This document shows positions 1-6,090 of a stretch of 16,220 nucleotides of DNA, one piece after another. The translations under genes were made by a program, and so were the position numbers. Every line of letters begins with the position of its first letter. Position 1 is the first letter of the stretch. The stretch covers positions 1-16,220 of the forward strand of contig JALSPE010000036.1 of assembly GCA_026986085.1 (NCBI GenBank). The letters run 5' to 3'. Origin of the DNA: Campylobacteraceae bacterium. GTDB taxonomy: Bacteria; Campylobacterota; Campylobacteria; Campylobacterales; Sulfurovaceae. A model generated the notes under the pieces. The model had not been told where the DNA came from and did not search any database. It was given only the letters and a program-made list of their open reading frames with translations.

Positions 1-34
1 AGCAAAAAGATATAAGCTAAAGGGAATAATTAAA

Positions 35-547
35 ATGAAAGAGATAACACTAGAGACAACGGTAGCCGATTTACTAAACAATTATGATGGTATGAAAGAT
101 ACTCTAATATCTATAAATCCAAAATTTAAAAAATTAAATAACCCGATTTTAAGACGAACACTAGCAAAGTTGGCAACAGTAAAACAAGCAGCAATTATTG
201 GAGGGATGGAGCCTATTGAGTTACTAAATAGGCTTAGAGAGTCTGTTGGTCAAGAACCTTTAAGTGTAGAAGATAGCTCTAATATCAAAAAAAATATTAC
301 AAAACCAAGCTGGGTAGATGAGACAAAAATTGCCCTAACATTTGATGCCAATGAGATATTAGATAAAGATAAAAACCCATTAGCAGAGGTAAACAGAGCT
401 TTAAAAAGCTTAAATAACAATGAGATTATAGCCTTAAAATCAGACTTTATGCCAGAGCCTTTAATAGATGAATTTCTTAAACAAGGCAAAAAAACTTATA
501 CAAAAGAGATAAATGAGAGTGAATATATAACTTATATAACTCAATAA
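35..547 (+). CDS. DUF1858 / DUF2249-like two-domain protein
   Basis: The protein has 170 residues. Residues about 3-75 resemble the DUF1858 helical domain: a TTVADLLNNY start, an INPKFKKL segment, and a helix ending in GGMEPIELLNRLRE. Residues about 98-168 resemble the C-terminal part of a DUF2249 (TusA-like) domain, with LTFDANEI, an ALKSLNNNEIIALKSDFMPEPL strand-loop and a final beta strand. Both assignments are by eye. The ATG at 35 is preceded by AGGGA at about 21-25 with good spacing. In other genomes such domains often sit beside hemerythrin-like or nitrogen-oxide/anaerobic respiration proteins, but no such neighbour is visible here because the window starts 34 bases upstream. Those 34 bases may be the end of another gene. 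The molecular function is unknown, and no catalytic motif is evident. Confidence 0.75.
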   Translation: MKEITLETTVADLLNNYDGMKDTLISINPKFKKLNNPILRRTLAKLATVKQAAIIGGMEPIELLNRLRESVGQEPLSVEDSSNIKKNITKPSWVDETKIALTFDANEILDKDKNPLAEVNRALKSLNNNEIIALKSDFMPEPLIDEFLKQGKKTYTKEINESEYITYITQ

Positions 548-564
548 GCTTTTTTCTATCTTTT

Positions 565-592
565 TAGATACCTAAGTAGCATCTATTTTTTT
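565..592 (+). terminator. weak terminator-like hairpin after the DUF1858 gene
   Basis: TAGAT (565-569) can pair with ATCTA (581-585), and a run of T follows to 592. The stem is only 5 bp and AT-rich, so this is a weak candidate, placed 18 bases after the stop codon. Confidence 0.25.
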
Positions 593-678
593 AAATTTAT
601 GTTATGGTTTATTAAACACAAATTATGTAATAGAAATAAACAAACTAGTAATTGTATTGCATAATAAAAGGATATGTC

Positions 679-1242
679 ATGTTTAATAAAAGTGAAAAGA
701 AGATAATTTTAGAAATTGCAAAAGATGCTATAAAAGAGGCTATTTTAGGTATTAAGATAATAGATAGGGATAGATTAATTCAAAGTTACCCATTTTTAAA
801 AGAGGAGGGGGCTGTATTTGTTACAATTAATGAGTTTAACTCTCTAAGAGGATGTATTGGCTCTTTAGTAGCTTATAGAAGTTTAATAGATGATATTATA
901 TCTAATGCAAAATCAGCAGCACTTAATGACCCAAGATTTAAGCCAATATCTAAAGATGAATTGGATAATTTAGAGGTAGAGGTATCTATTTTAACCCCAC
1001 CTGTAAAGGTAGAATATAGAAATATAGAGGATTTAAAGAGTAAGATTGAACCAAGTGTAGATGGAGTAATATTGGAGCATAATGGATATAGAGCTACCTA
1101 TCTTCCATCTGTATGGGAGCAACTTGGAGATTTTGACTTATTTTTTGACTCTCTTTGTCAAAAGGCAGGATTGAGTGGTAACTGCTTGTTAAATCACCCA
1201 ACAATATATAAATATCAAGCTGTAAAGGTTCAAGATGAGTAG
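679..1242 (+). CDS. amrA: AmmeMemoRadiSam system protein A (AMMECR1 domain)
   Basis: This is a 187-residue AMMECR1-family protein. The family hallmark LRGCIG is at residues 56-61. It is followed by the helix DIISNAKSAALNDPRF and the SKDELDNLEVEVSILTPP strand, and the C-terminal part has YLPSVWEQLGDFDLFFDSLCQKAG. I chose the ATG at 679 because AAAGGA lies at 667-672. A TTG at 652 is in frame but has no ribosome site and adds a nine-residue, unconserved-looking extension. The gene overlaps the radical SAM gene by 8 bases and is the first of a three-gene unit. The human homologue AMMECR1 is of uncertain biochemical role. In bacteria and archaea the gene co-occurs with the MEMO1 and radical SAM partners found directly downstream here. 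The reaction is not established, so the name is by family and context. Confidence 0.93.
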   Translation: MFNKSEKKIILEIAKDAIKEAILGIKIIDRDRLIQSYPFLKEEGAVFVTINEFNSLRGCIGSLVAYRSLIDDIISNAKSAALNDPRFKPISKDELDNLEVEVSILTPPVKVEYRNIEDLKSKIEPSVDGVILEHNGYRATYLPSVWEQLGDFDLFFDSLCQKAGLSGNCLLNHPTIYKYQAVKVQDE

Positions 1243-2230
1243 TTTTAGCAACCTATACAGAGAGGAAAAAGATAAAATTGTATGCCAACTTTGCCAACAC
1301 TACTGCCACTTAAAAGATGGGCAAATTGGCGTTTGTGGGGTGAATAAAAATGAGGGTGGAAAATTACTAAATTTAGTATATGGGAAGATAAGTGCCATAA
1401 ATTTAGACCCCATAGAGAAGAAGCCACTATACCACTTTTTACCATCTAGCAACTCTTTATCAATTGGAACGGTTGGCTGTAATTTTAAGTGTCCATTTTG
1501 TCAAAATTGGCAAATTTCTCAAACTTCAAATTTAGAAGGCAGTTACAGTGTAACTCCTCAAGAGTTGGTAAATATTGCCATTGAAAATGGAGCTAAAAGT
1601 ATATCTTACACATATAATGAACCAACTATCTTTTGGCCTTTTGCTAAAGATGTTGCTATATTAGCAAAAGAGGCTGGGTTAAAAAATGTTTTTGTATCGA
1701 ATGGGTTTGAGAGTAAAGAGGTAATAGAAGATGCAAAAGGTTTACTAGATGCATTTAATATAGACTTAAAATCATTTAATAAAGATTACTACAAAAAAAG
1801 CCTAAAGGGTAATTTAGATGGTGTATTAGATACTATTAAAAGAGTTGCAAGTAGTGGCTTTTGGTTAGAGATTACAACACTAATAGTTCCTGAGGTTAAT
1901 GACTCTGATAAAGAGTTAGAGCAGATAGCTAAATTTATTAGCTCAATTGATAGAGATATACCTTGGCATATAAGTGCCTTTCATCCAGATTATAAAGAGA
2001 TAGATAAAGAGGCAACACCTGTTGAGAGATTAAAAAAAGCGTATAAAATAGGTAAAGATGTTGGTTTAAATTATGTATATATTGGAAATATATTAGATGA
2101 TGGAGTTACTAGATGCCCAAATTGTGGCGAAGAGTTAATTAAAAGGGTTGGATTTAGTGTAGTTGAGAATAGATTAATAGATGGTGCTTGTTTTAAGTGC
2201 AAAACTAAAATTGCAGGAGTTTGGAGATGA
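1235..2230 (+). CDS. amrS: AmmeMemoRadiSam system radical SAM enzyme
   Basis: The protein has 331 residues and is related to pyruvate formate-lyase-activating enzymes. The radical SAM cluster motif CxxxCxxC is C82-C86-C89 within GTVGCNFKCPFCQNW. This cluster binds the 4Fe-4S centre that cleaves S-adenosylmethionine. An N-terminal cysteine group (C17, C20, C24, C34) and a C-terminal zinc-ribbon-like group (C294, C297, C319, C322) match the layout of AmrS-type proteins. The ATG at 1235 lies inside the end of amrA (8-base overlap), and the stop overlaps amrB, so the three are almost certainly co-transcribed and translationally coupled. The substrate is unknown. The protein is cytoplasmic, as no signal peptide or membrane segment is seen. 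Confidence 0.93.
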   Translation: MSSFSNLYREEKDKIVCQLCQHYCHLKDGQIGVCGVNKNEGGKLLNLVYGKISAINLDPIEKKPLYHFLPSSNSLSIGTVGCNFKCPFCQNWQISQTSNLEGSYSVTPQELVNIAIENGAKSISYTYNEPTIFWPFAKDVAILAKEAGLKNVFVSNGFESKEVIEDAKGLLDAFNIDLKSFNKDYYKKSLKGNLDGVLDTIKRVASSGFWLEITTLIVPEVNDSDKELEQIAKFISSIDRDIPWHISAFHPDYKEIDKEATPVERLKKAYKIGKDVGLNYVYIGNILDDGVTRCPNCGEELIKRVGFSVVENRLIDGACFKCKTKIAGVWR

Positions 2231-3030
2231 GTATAAGAGAAGCTGTAAATGCTGGAGCTTTCTATCCAGCTAAAAAAGAGGAGATAGATAATCTAATAGA
2301 TTATTTTAATAACTCTACAAAAGATAGAGATGAGAGTATAAAAGATATTAAACCAAAGGCTATTATCTCACCACATGCAGGTTATGTATATAGTGGATTT
2401 GGAGCAAATTTAGCACATAAAGCTTTGGCTAAAAGTGGTGCAAGAAGGGTGGTTGTAATTGGTCCTAGCCACTATGTGGCATTTAACGGAATTAGTGGTA
2501 GCTATTTTGATGAGTATGAGACACCTTATGGTAATTTAAAAATAGATTTAGAGTATCTAAATATTATGAGTAAACACTTTAATATAGGTTTTATCAAAGA
2601 GGCTCACAATAGAGAGCATAGCACCGAGACGCAAATGCCTTTTATAGCCAAGTATCAACCAGAAGTTAAAGTTATAGAGTTGATATACTCACAAATTGAC
2701 TATAAAGAGTTGGCTAAAGTTGTTGAGTGGTTATTATCAGATAGCTTAACTACAGTTGTTATAAGTAGCGATTTAAGCCATTTTCACGATTTGAAAAGAG
2801 CAGAGTTTTTAGACTCTATATGTATTAATGGTGTAAGTAAATTAGATATAGATATATTAGATATTGGTTGCGAAGCGTGTGGAATAACAGGTATAAAAGC
2901 AGTAATTGCAAGTGCTAAAGAGTTAAATTTAAAAAGTAAAATATTAGATTACTCAACAAGTGCAGATGTAACTAATGACAAGAGTAGGGTTGTTGGATAT
3001 ATGAGTGCACTTTTTTATAGCATTCAATAA
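2227..3030 (+). CDS. amrB: AmmeMemoRadiSam system protein B (MEMO1 family)
   Basis: This is a 267-residue MEMO1-family protein. Conserved blocks are SPHAGYVYSG (His50), GPSHYV (His82), HSTETQMPF, ISSDLSHFHD and CEACGI. The two early histidines, the DLSH histidine and the late cysteine correspond by position to the metal-binding site described for human MEMO1. The fold is related to class III extradiol dioxygenases, though dioxygenase activity has not been shown for the family as far as I know. The start is the ATG at 2227, which overlaps the amrS stop as ATGA with a GGAG-like sequence just before it. An upstream in-frame TTG at 2221 would add only two residues. The gene is the last of the amr unit. 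Function is unknown. Confidence 0.92.
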   Translation: MSIREAVNAGAFYPAKKEEIDNLIDYFNNSTKDRDESIKDIKPKAIISPHAGYVYSGFGANLAHKALAKSGARRVVVIGPSHYVAFNGISGSYFDEYETPYGNLKIDLEYLNIMSKHFNIGFIKEAHNREHSTETQMPFIAKYQPEVKVIELIYSQIDYKELAKVVEWLLSDSLTTVVISSDLSHFHDLKRAEFLDSICINGVSKLDIDILDIGCEACGITGIKAVIASAKELNLKSKILDYSTSADVTNDKSRVVGYMSALFYSIQ

Positions 3031-3155
3031 AAGAGTATATATAAAACACCAATGATTTGCGTGTTTGGATGGTTTGAAATTAGTTTTTAGTGTTTAACCC
3101 AACTTAGTCAAAACAATTAGTCAATATTTTACAAGTTAAATGTTAAAAGTTTAGG

Positions 3156-3161
3156 TAGAAT
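3156..3161 (+). promoter_or_regulatory. candidate -10 element for the TSUP permease
   Basis: TAGAAT lies 18 bases before the permease ATG in an AT-rich 149-base gap. The AAAGG ribosome site follows at about 3169-3173. No good -35 is visible, which is normal for Campylobacterota sigma-70 promoters. The gap also holds AAACAC/GTGTTT arms (3044-3049 and 3061-3066) that could form a hairpin after amrB, but no T-run follows them. Confidence 0.35.
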
Positions 3162-3179
3162 ATAGAAAAAAGGTTATAG

Positions 3180-3938
3180 ATGGAGTTGGATAGTATTGCA
3201 CTTTTGGTGCTTTTTTTTAGTGGATTAATGGCTGGGTTTGTGGATTCTATTGCTGGGGGTGGGGGTATTATTACCCTACCTGCTCTTTTGGCTGTGGGGA
3301 TACCACCTCATGAGGCTTTGGCTACCAATAAGCTACAAAGCTCTTTTGGCTCTTTTACTTCTGCTTTTAACTATGCAAGATTAGGGCTTATGAAGCCAAA
3401 AGAGTTAATTGTAGGAATTGTTTTTACATTTATAGGCGCTGCTATTGGGGCAATTGTTGTTCAATATTTTAAAGCTGACTCGTTGGTTTCTTTTATTATT
3501 GTAATGCTTGTTATTATCTTTATATATACACTACTAACACCAAATCTTGGTAGTAATACATCTACTCACAAAATGCCAAAAAATCTCTTTTATATTATAT
3601 TTGGTTTAGCTATAGGTTTTTATGATGGATTTTTTGGTCCAGGAACTGGGAGCTTTTGGACAATGGCTTTAGTTTTACTACTTGGATTAAACTTAAAAGC
3701 AGCAACTGCACAGACAAAATTATTTAACTTTACAAGTAATATTGTATCTTTGGTAGTTTTTATATATTCTGGCTTAGTTATTTGGGTAGCTGGTTTAATA
3801 ATGGGAGTAGGGCAGATAATAGGAGCATTTTTAGGTTCATCTTTAGTCCATAAAAAAGAGGTAAAGTTTATTCGAATTTTCTTTTTAGCAATTGTAGCTT
3901 TAACAATAGTTAAACTTATTTGGCAAAACTACTTTTAA
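3180..3938 (+). CDS. TSUP (TauE/SafE) family membrane permease
   Basis: This 252-residue, highly hydrophobic protein has about seven or eight membrane segments. It shows the TSUP hallmark in the first repeat, DSIAGGGGIITLPALLAVG (residues about 22-40), followed by PPHEALATNKLQSSFGS. A second, related block is GFYDGFFGPGTGSFWTMAL with NLKAATAQTKLFNFTSN. This internal duplication is typical of the family (formerly DUF81, including YfcA). Members move sulfur- or carbon-containing organic anions such as sulfite, sulfoacetate or taurine-derived compounds across the inner membrane. The substrate cannot be read from the sequence. It has its own ribosome site (AAAGG) and is separated from the amr cluster by 149 bases. 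Its stop lies two bases before the duplicated tRNA fragment at 3941. Confidence 0.88.
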   Translation: MELDSIALLVLFFSGLMAGFVDSIAGGGGIITLPALLAVGIPPHEALATNKLQSSFGSFTSAFNYARLGLMKPKELIVGIVFTFIGAAIGAIVVQYFKADSLVSFIIVMLVIIFIYTLLTPNLGSNTSTHKMPKNLFYIIFGLAIGFYDGFFGPGTGSFWTMALVLLLGLNLKAATAQTKLFNFTSNIVSLVVFIYSGLVIWVAGLIMGVGQIIGAFLGSSLVHKKEVKFIRIFFLAIVALTIVKLIWQNYF

Positions 3939-3940
3939 CA

Positions 3941-3961
3941 CTATGGCAGAGAGGATGGGAT
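3941..3961 (+). repeat. duplicated 3' end of tRNA-Ser (att-like direct repeat, distal copy)
   Basis: These 21 bases match 4901-4921 at 20 positions, with 18 exact consecutive bases (TGGCAGAGAGGATGGGAT, 3944-3961). In the other copy those 18 bases are the final 18 nt of the tRNA-Ser gene, including CCA, read on the minus strand. The match stops abruptly at 3962, so this is a fragment and not a second tRNA gene. It is in direct orientation, 960 bases from the tRNA copy, and begins right after the permease stop codon. Confidence 0.85.
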
Positions 3962-4000
3962 AATTAAAAGCTTTTTTTGTATATTTAATCATATCTTCTC

Positions 4001-4043
4001 AAACCTTATCAAACCCCCATAACAATGGCTTTTATTAAGGTTT
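4001..4043. other. imperfect hairpin in the islet leader
   Basis: AAACCTTA (4001-4008) is the reverse complement of TAAGGTTT (4036-4043). Inside the loop, CCAT and ATGG can form a second short stem. On the plus strand TTTTATATA follows, so it might act as a terminator shielding the antitoxin gene from readthrough out of the permease gene. No experimental or comparative support is available here. Confidence 0.3.
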
Positions 4044-4090
4044 TATATATTATTATTTCTCATCCAATTTAGTAACTTTTTTATAAAGAT

Positions 4091-4103
4091 GGTGACTAAA
4101 ATT
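4091..4103 (+). repeat. 13-base inner direct repeat, left copy
   Basis: GGTGACTAAAATT is identical to 4834-4846 and in the same orientation. The two copies bracket the toxin-antitoxin pair inside the tRNA-derived repeats. At this length in AT-rich DNA a chance match is possible. Confidence 0.4.
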
Positions 4104-4192
4104 TGATGATAATTTTCTATTTTTAGGAAGATTATTTTTTTTGGGAGGGAGGAGGATTACCGAAAGTTTTTATATAAATAAAAGTTTAAAAA

Positions 4193-4201
4193 TGATATTA
4201 T
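4193..4201 (+). promoter_or_regulatory. candidate extended -10 promoter of the toxin-antitoxin pair
   Basis: TGATATTAT fits an extended -10 (TGn followed by TATTAT), ending 30 bases before the antitoxin ATG. A strong ribosome site, AAGGGGG (4220-4226), lies 5 bases before the ATG at 4232. Confidence 0.4.
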
Positions 4202-4231
4202 AGGTTATTAGCTTCAATAAAGGGGGTTTTT

Positions 4232-4438
4232 ATGCTTATAACTATAGATGTAAAAAATGAATCTTTTAAAAATAAGTTTTTAGAGTTTATAAAAACTTTA
4301 GACTATGTAGAAGTAAAAGAGATAAAAGATAATATTAAAAAGAAGAGTAAAAAAGATAAATTCAGTGATTTTGCAGGAATGTGGGAAAATTCTGATATAA
4401 CACAAGAGAGTATTAGGGAAAAAGCTTGGAGAGAGTAA
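4232..4438 (+). CDS. VapB-like antitoxin
   Basis: This small 68-residue protein is rich in Lys and Glu. Its C-terminal end, FAGMWENSDITQESIREKAW, resembles the toxin-wrapping tail of antitoxins that accompany PIN-domain toxins, in which a G-W/L-W segment and an REKAWR end are common. The N-terminal part (LITIDVKN, then FLEFIKTLDYVEV) is probably the dimerisation or DNA-binding region, but I cannot assign a precise fold. It has a strong ribosome site (AAGGGGG) and its own promoter candidate. It overlaps the toxin gene by 13 bases, with the toxin ribosome site inside its last codons, so toxin translation is coupled to it. The expected role is to neutralise the toxin and repress the operon; this is inferred from context and the tail motif. 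Confidence 0.8.
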   Translation: MLITIDVKNESFKNKFLEFIKTLDYVEVKEIKDNIKKKSKKDKFSDFAGMWENSDITQESIREKAWRE

Positions 4439-4800
4439 TTCTTGATACAAATATTTTAATAGAGATATTAAAAAATAATAAAGATACAATAAAAATTGTT
4501 GAACAATTTAGTTTGCACTATATTAGTGAAATTACAAAAATGGAACTATTTTATGGTGCTTTTAACAAGCAAGAGTTAAAAAGATTAAAAAAATTTGTAT
4601 CATTATTTGAGTTAATACCTGTTAATAAATCTATCTCAAATAAAGCAAGTGAATTAATTTATACATATGCAAAAAGTCATAATCTTACTATACCAGATGG
4701 TATAATTGCTTCAACTTCTATAAAATTAAATATAGAACTTTTTACCTACAATATTAAGGATTTTCACTATATAGATGAGATAAAAATTTTTAAAGTATAA
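4426..4800 (+). CDS. vapC: VapC-family PIN-domain ribonuclease toxin
   Basis: The protein is 124 residues, a normal VapC size. PIN-domain acidic residues are visible in order: Asp7 in ILDTNILIE, Glu40 in ITKMELFYG, Asp91 in IPDGIIAST, and Asp112 in YNIKDFHYI. These bind Mg2+ or Mn2+ for RNA cleavage; VapC toxins typically cut initiator tRNA, other tRNA anticodon loops or 23S rRNA. The start is TTG at 4426. There is no in-frame ATG before LDTN, and AGGGAA (4415-4420) sits 5 bases upstream within the antitoxin gene. It is paired with the antitoxin just before it and lies next to a tRNA gene. Which RNA it cleaves cannot be told from sequence. Confidence 0.88.
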   Translation: MERVILDTNILIEILKNNKDTIKIVEQFSLHYISEITKMELFYGAFNKQELKRLKKFVSLFELIPVNKSISNKASELIYTYAKSHNLTIPDGIIASTSIKLNIELFTYNIKDFHYIDEIKIFKV

Positions 4801-4833
4801 ATTGGGCTTATCATGAATTGAAATAGTTATTTA

Positions 4834-4846
4834 GGTGACTAAAATT
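4834..4846 (+). repeat. 13-base inner direct repeat, right copy
   Basis: GGTGACTAAAATT is identical to 4091-4103. It lies between the toxin stop codon and the tRNA-Ser 3' end. The rest of 4801-4903 holds no gene that I can see. Confidence 0.4.
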
Positions 4847-4900
4847 ATTATAACTTTTTTAAAATGTCAAATATATGGGGCTTTAAAGGGGTATAAAAAC

Positions 4901-4921
4901 CTCTGGCAGAGAGGATGGGAT
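4901..4921 (+). repeat. tRNA-proximal copy of the att-like direct repeat
   Basis: This is the partner of 3941-3961 with 20 of 21 bases identical. Positions 4904-4921 are the 3'-terminal 18 nt of the tRNA-Ser gene read on the other strand: CCA, discriminator G, the 3' acceptor strand and part of the T arm. Confidence 0.85.
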
Positions 4922-4991
4922 TCGAACCCACGGTAGGTTGCCCTACACACGCGTTCCAGGCGTGCTCCTTAAACCACTCGGACACCTCTCT
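4904..4991 (-). tRNA. tRNA-Ser (anticodon GGA)
   Basis: The gene is 88 nt with encoded CCA. On the minus strand the acceptor stem pairs AGAGAGG with CCTCTCT, followed by discriminator G and CCA. The anticodon stem CACGC/GCGTG encloses CTGGAAC, giving anticodon GGA (plus-strand TCC at 4955-4957), which reads UCC and UCU serine codons. A long variable arm (GTAGGGCAACCTAC region), typical of type II serine tRNAs, and a T arm with GTTCGAATCCC are present. The last 18 nt are duplicated at 3944-3961. Confidence 0.97.
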
Positions 4992-5008
4992 AAAATTGTT
5001 AAACCCAG

Positions 5009-5014
5009 ATTATA
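5009..5014 (-). promoter_or_regulatory. candidate -10 element of tRNA-Ser
   Basis: TATAAT on the minus strand lies 17 bases upstream of the tRNA 5' end, which allows a short leader. It is flanked by AACCC (5002-5006) and GGGTT (5021-5025), a small inverted repeat. Confidence 0.5.
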
Positions 5015-5049
5015 AAATAGGGGTTAAAAAATATATAGGGGAGATTTTA

Positions 5050-5072
5050 TAAAAAAGAGACCCTTTTCGGGT
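5050..5072 (-). terminator. intrinsic terminator at the 3' end of the SRP RNA gene
   Basis: On the minus strand ACCCGAAAAGGGT can fold into a short hairpin and is followed by CTCTTTTTT. The same bases form the 3' strand of the closing stem of the SRP RNA, so the RNA end and the terminator are combined. Confidence 0.5.
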
Positions 5073-5163
5073 TACCGTGGCACACAAATAGGCAAAGTGG
5101 GCTGCTACATTCCTGTCCTGACCCATTGCTCTACCTACTTGTTGCACGGCTCCAAAAAGGGCT
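5059..5163 (-). ncRNA. ffs: 4.5S signal recognition particle RNA (small bacterial type)
   Basis: The minus strand carries the highly conserved SRP apical domain, GGGTCAGGACAGGAATG followed by TAGCAGCCC. In it an ACA-GGAA-TGT tetraloop stem (loop at 5110-5113) and the asymmetric CAG/AGCAG internal loop form the Ffh M-domain binding site. The flanking strands form one long hairpin: GCCGTG with CACGGT, CAACAAGTAGG with CCTATTTGTGTG, and a closing stem CCCTTTTTGG/CCGAAAAGGG (5152-5161 with 5061-5070). The RNA partners Ffh in co-translational targeting of membrane proteins. Ends are approximate. It has its own promoter and terminator and is followed on the same strand by tRNA-Ser. Confidence 0.93.
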
Positions 5164-5168
5164 TTGGA

Positions 5169-5174
5169 ATTATA
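5169..5174 (-). promoter_or_regulatory. -10 element of the SRP RNA gene
   Basis: On the minus strand TGCTATAAT is a perfect extended -10, ending about 5 bases before the likely RNA start at 5162-5164. It sits in the few bases between the L,D-transpeptidase stop (5181) and the RNA. Confidence 0.65.
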
Positions 5175-5180
5175 GCATAA

Positions 5181-6050
5181 TTAGATTATAATATACTTTA
5201 ATCCTTTAACCTTAATTGTAGGGGGTATGTGGGTTTTATTAAATTTGTCATAACCCTCTTTTAGGTTTTTCCAAAATTTATACCACCTGTTTTTTCTATA
5301 TTTATATAACTCTTTTTGCTCCAATCTAAAAGGGAATATATGAACCCAAACTTTTTTATTTGATTTTTTTAGATAACTCTCTACTAATTTGTAAACATCT
5401 TCTATATTTTTGTTTCCTAAAGCGTAGCAACCTATAGATACACAATCTCCATGCACCATTAAGTAGCTTCCTGTTCTTTTGTGATTTCTATCATATCTGT
5501 TTGGAAAACCAAGATTAAATGATAGATGGTAATGGCTGTGAGGGTTTAGTGCTTTATACTTTACACTGTAAAACCCCTCTGGACTTTTGCCATCTCCCTC
5601 TTTTAATTTTGGTCCTAAACCTCCTGAGTAGTAGCATATTTTATAAACTTTTAAAAGTTTATACTTTTTGCTCTTTTTTGGCTTAATCCATACCTCTAAC
5701 TCTTTACTTTTTTTAAAAATTCTCAAAAATATAGGATCACCCAAATTTGATTTAAGTGCTTTTAATCTTTTTGATAATATATCTCTTTTGGCTTTTGTTA
5801 TATCTATTTGCTCTTTTTTTGTTATTTTTGTGGTAGTTTTGTTAATCTCATCTTTTTTGGCTACTTTTGTAGTAGTTAGATTTTTCTCTTTTCCTATTTT
5901 TATAGTAATTGTTCTGTTTTTATCTATTTTGGTTATATTCATCTCTTTTGATTTAATTTTATTATCCTTGGTAAGTTCTATATTTTTATAAATTACAAAA
6001 ATTAGCAAAATAACAATAGTGATAAAAAGTAAATTAAAGATATATTTCAT
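5181..6050 (-). CDS. membrane-anchored YkuD-fold L,D-transpeptidase / carboxypeptidase-like protein
   Basis: The protein has 289 residues. One N-terminal membrane segment (residues about 4-21) anchors a periplasmic protein. A Lys/Thr/Ile-rich low-complexity linker (about 28-90) resembles other cell-wall-spanning tethers. The YkuD domain is at about 105-245 and contains GPKLKEGDGKSPEGFY, a block typical of the YafK/DpaA branch, and the catalytic signature HGDCVSIGC (His200, Cys208). Family members cross-link peptidoglycan, attach or remove lipoprotein, or trim stem peptides. Campylobacter Pgp2 and Helicobacter Csd6 are YkuD-fold enzymes that set helical cell shape, so a shape or wall-trimming role is plausible but unproven. 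No clear ribosome site precedes the ATG at 6048-6050. It diverges from the rhodanese gene with only 40 bases between starts. The C-terminal tail (about 250-289) is basic and aromatic. Confidence 0.88.
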   Translation of the reverse strand: MKYIFNLLFITIVILLIFVIYKNIELTKDNKIKSKEMNITKIDKNRTITIKIGKEKNLTTTKVAKKDEINKTTTKITKKEQIDITKAKRDILSKRLKALKSNLGDPIFLRIFKKSKELEVWIKPKKSKKYKLLKVYKICYYSGGLGPKLKEGDGKSPEGFYSVKYKALNPHSHYHLSFNLGFPNRYDRNHKRTGSYLMVHGDCVSIGCYALGNKNIEDVYKLVESYLKKSNKKVWVHIFPFRLEQKELYKYRKNRWYKFWKNLKEGYDKFNKTHIPPTIKVKGLKYIII

Positions 6051-6090
6051 ACAATTAGGATAACATATTTTTTATTTACAAAGGCTGTTG

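Larger units (their letters stand above)
3944..4921. mobile_element. candidate remnant or mini integrative islet at tRNA-Ser carrying a toxin-antitoxin pair
   Basis: The segment is bounded by direct repeats of the tRNA-Ser 3' end (3944-3961 and 4904-4921), with the intact tRNA on the right side. The arrangement is the usual product of tyrosine-recombinase integration into a tRNA 3' end: the tRNA is restored on one side and a 3' fragment marks the other. The cargo is one VapBC-like pair. There is no integrase, excisionase or transposase, so the islet would be either a deletion remnant or mobilised in trans. The non-coding part, 3962-4231, holds a hairpin (4001-4043), a 13-base repeat and the antitoxin promoter; I see no gene in it. 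The boundaries are seen directly, while mobility is inferred. Confidence 0.6.

Noticed and set aside
652..678. TTG start nine codons upstream of the chosen amrA ATG
   Set aside because: No ribosome site precedes it, while AAAGGA sits at the right distance from the ATG at 679.
3941..3961. A second, complete tRNA-Ser gene at the distal repeat
   Set aside because: Similarity ends after 18 bases of the 3' end; no anticodon arm or acceptor 5' strand follows.
5059..5163. tRNA, tmRNA or 6S RNA in the conserved structured stretch
   Set aside because: The GGTCAGG/GGAA/AGCAGCC apical domain and a single long hairpin identify SRP RNA instead.
5668..5991. Plus-strand hydrophobic open frame
   Set aside because: It is the antisense of the Lys/Thr-rich tether of the L,D-transpeptidase; AAA/ACA codons read in reverse give Phe/Val/Leu. 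No ribosome site.
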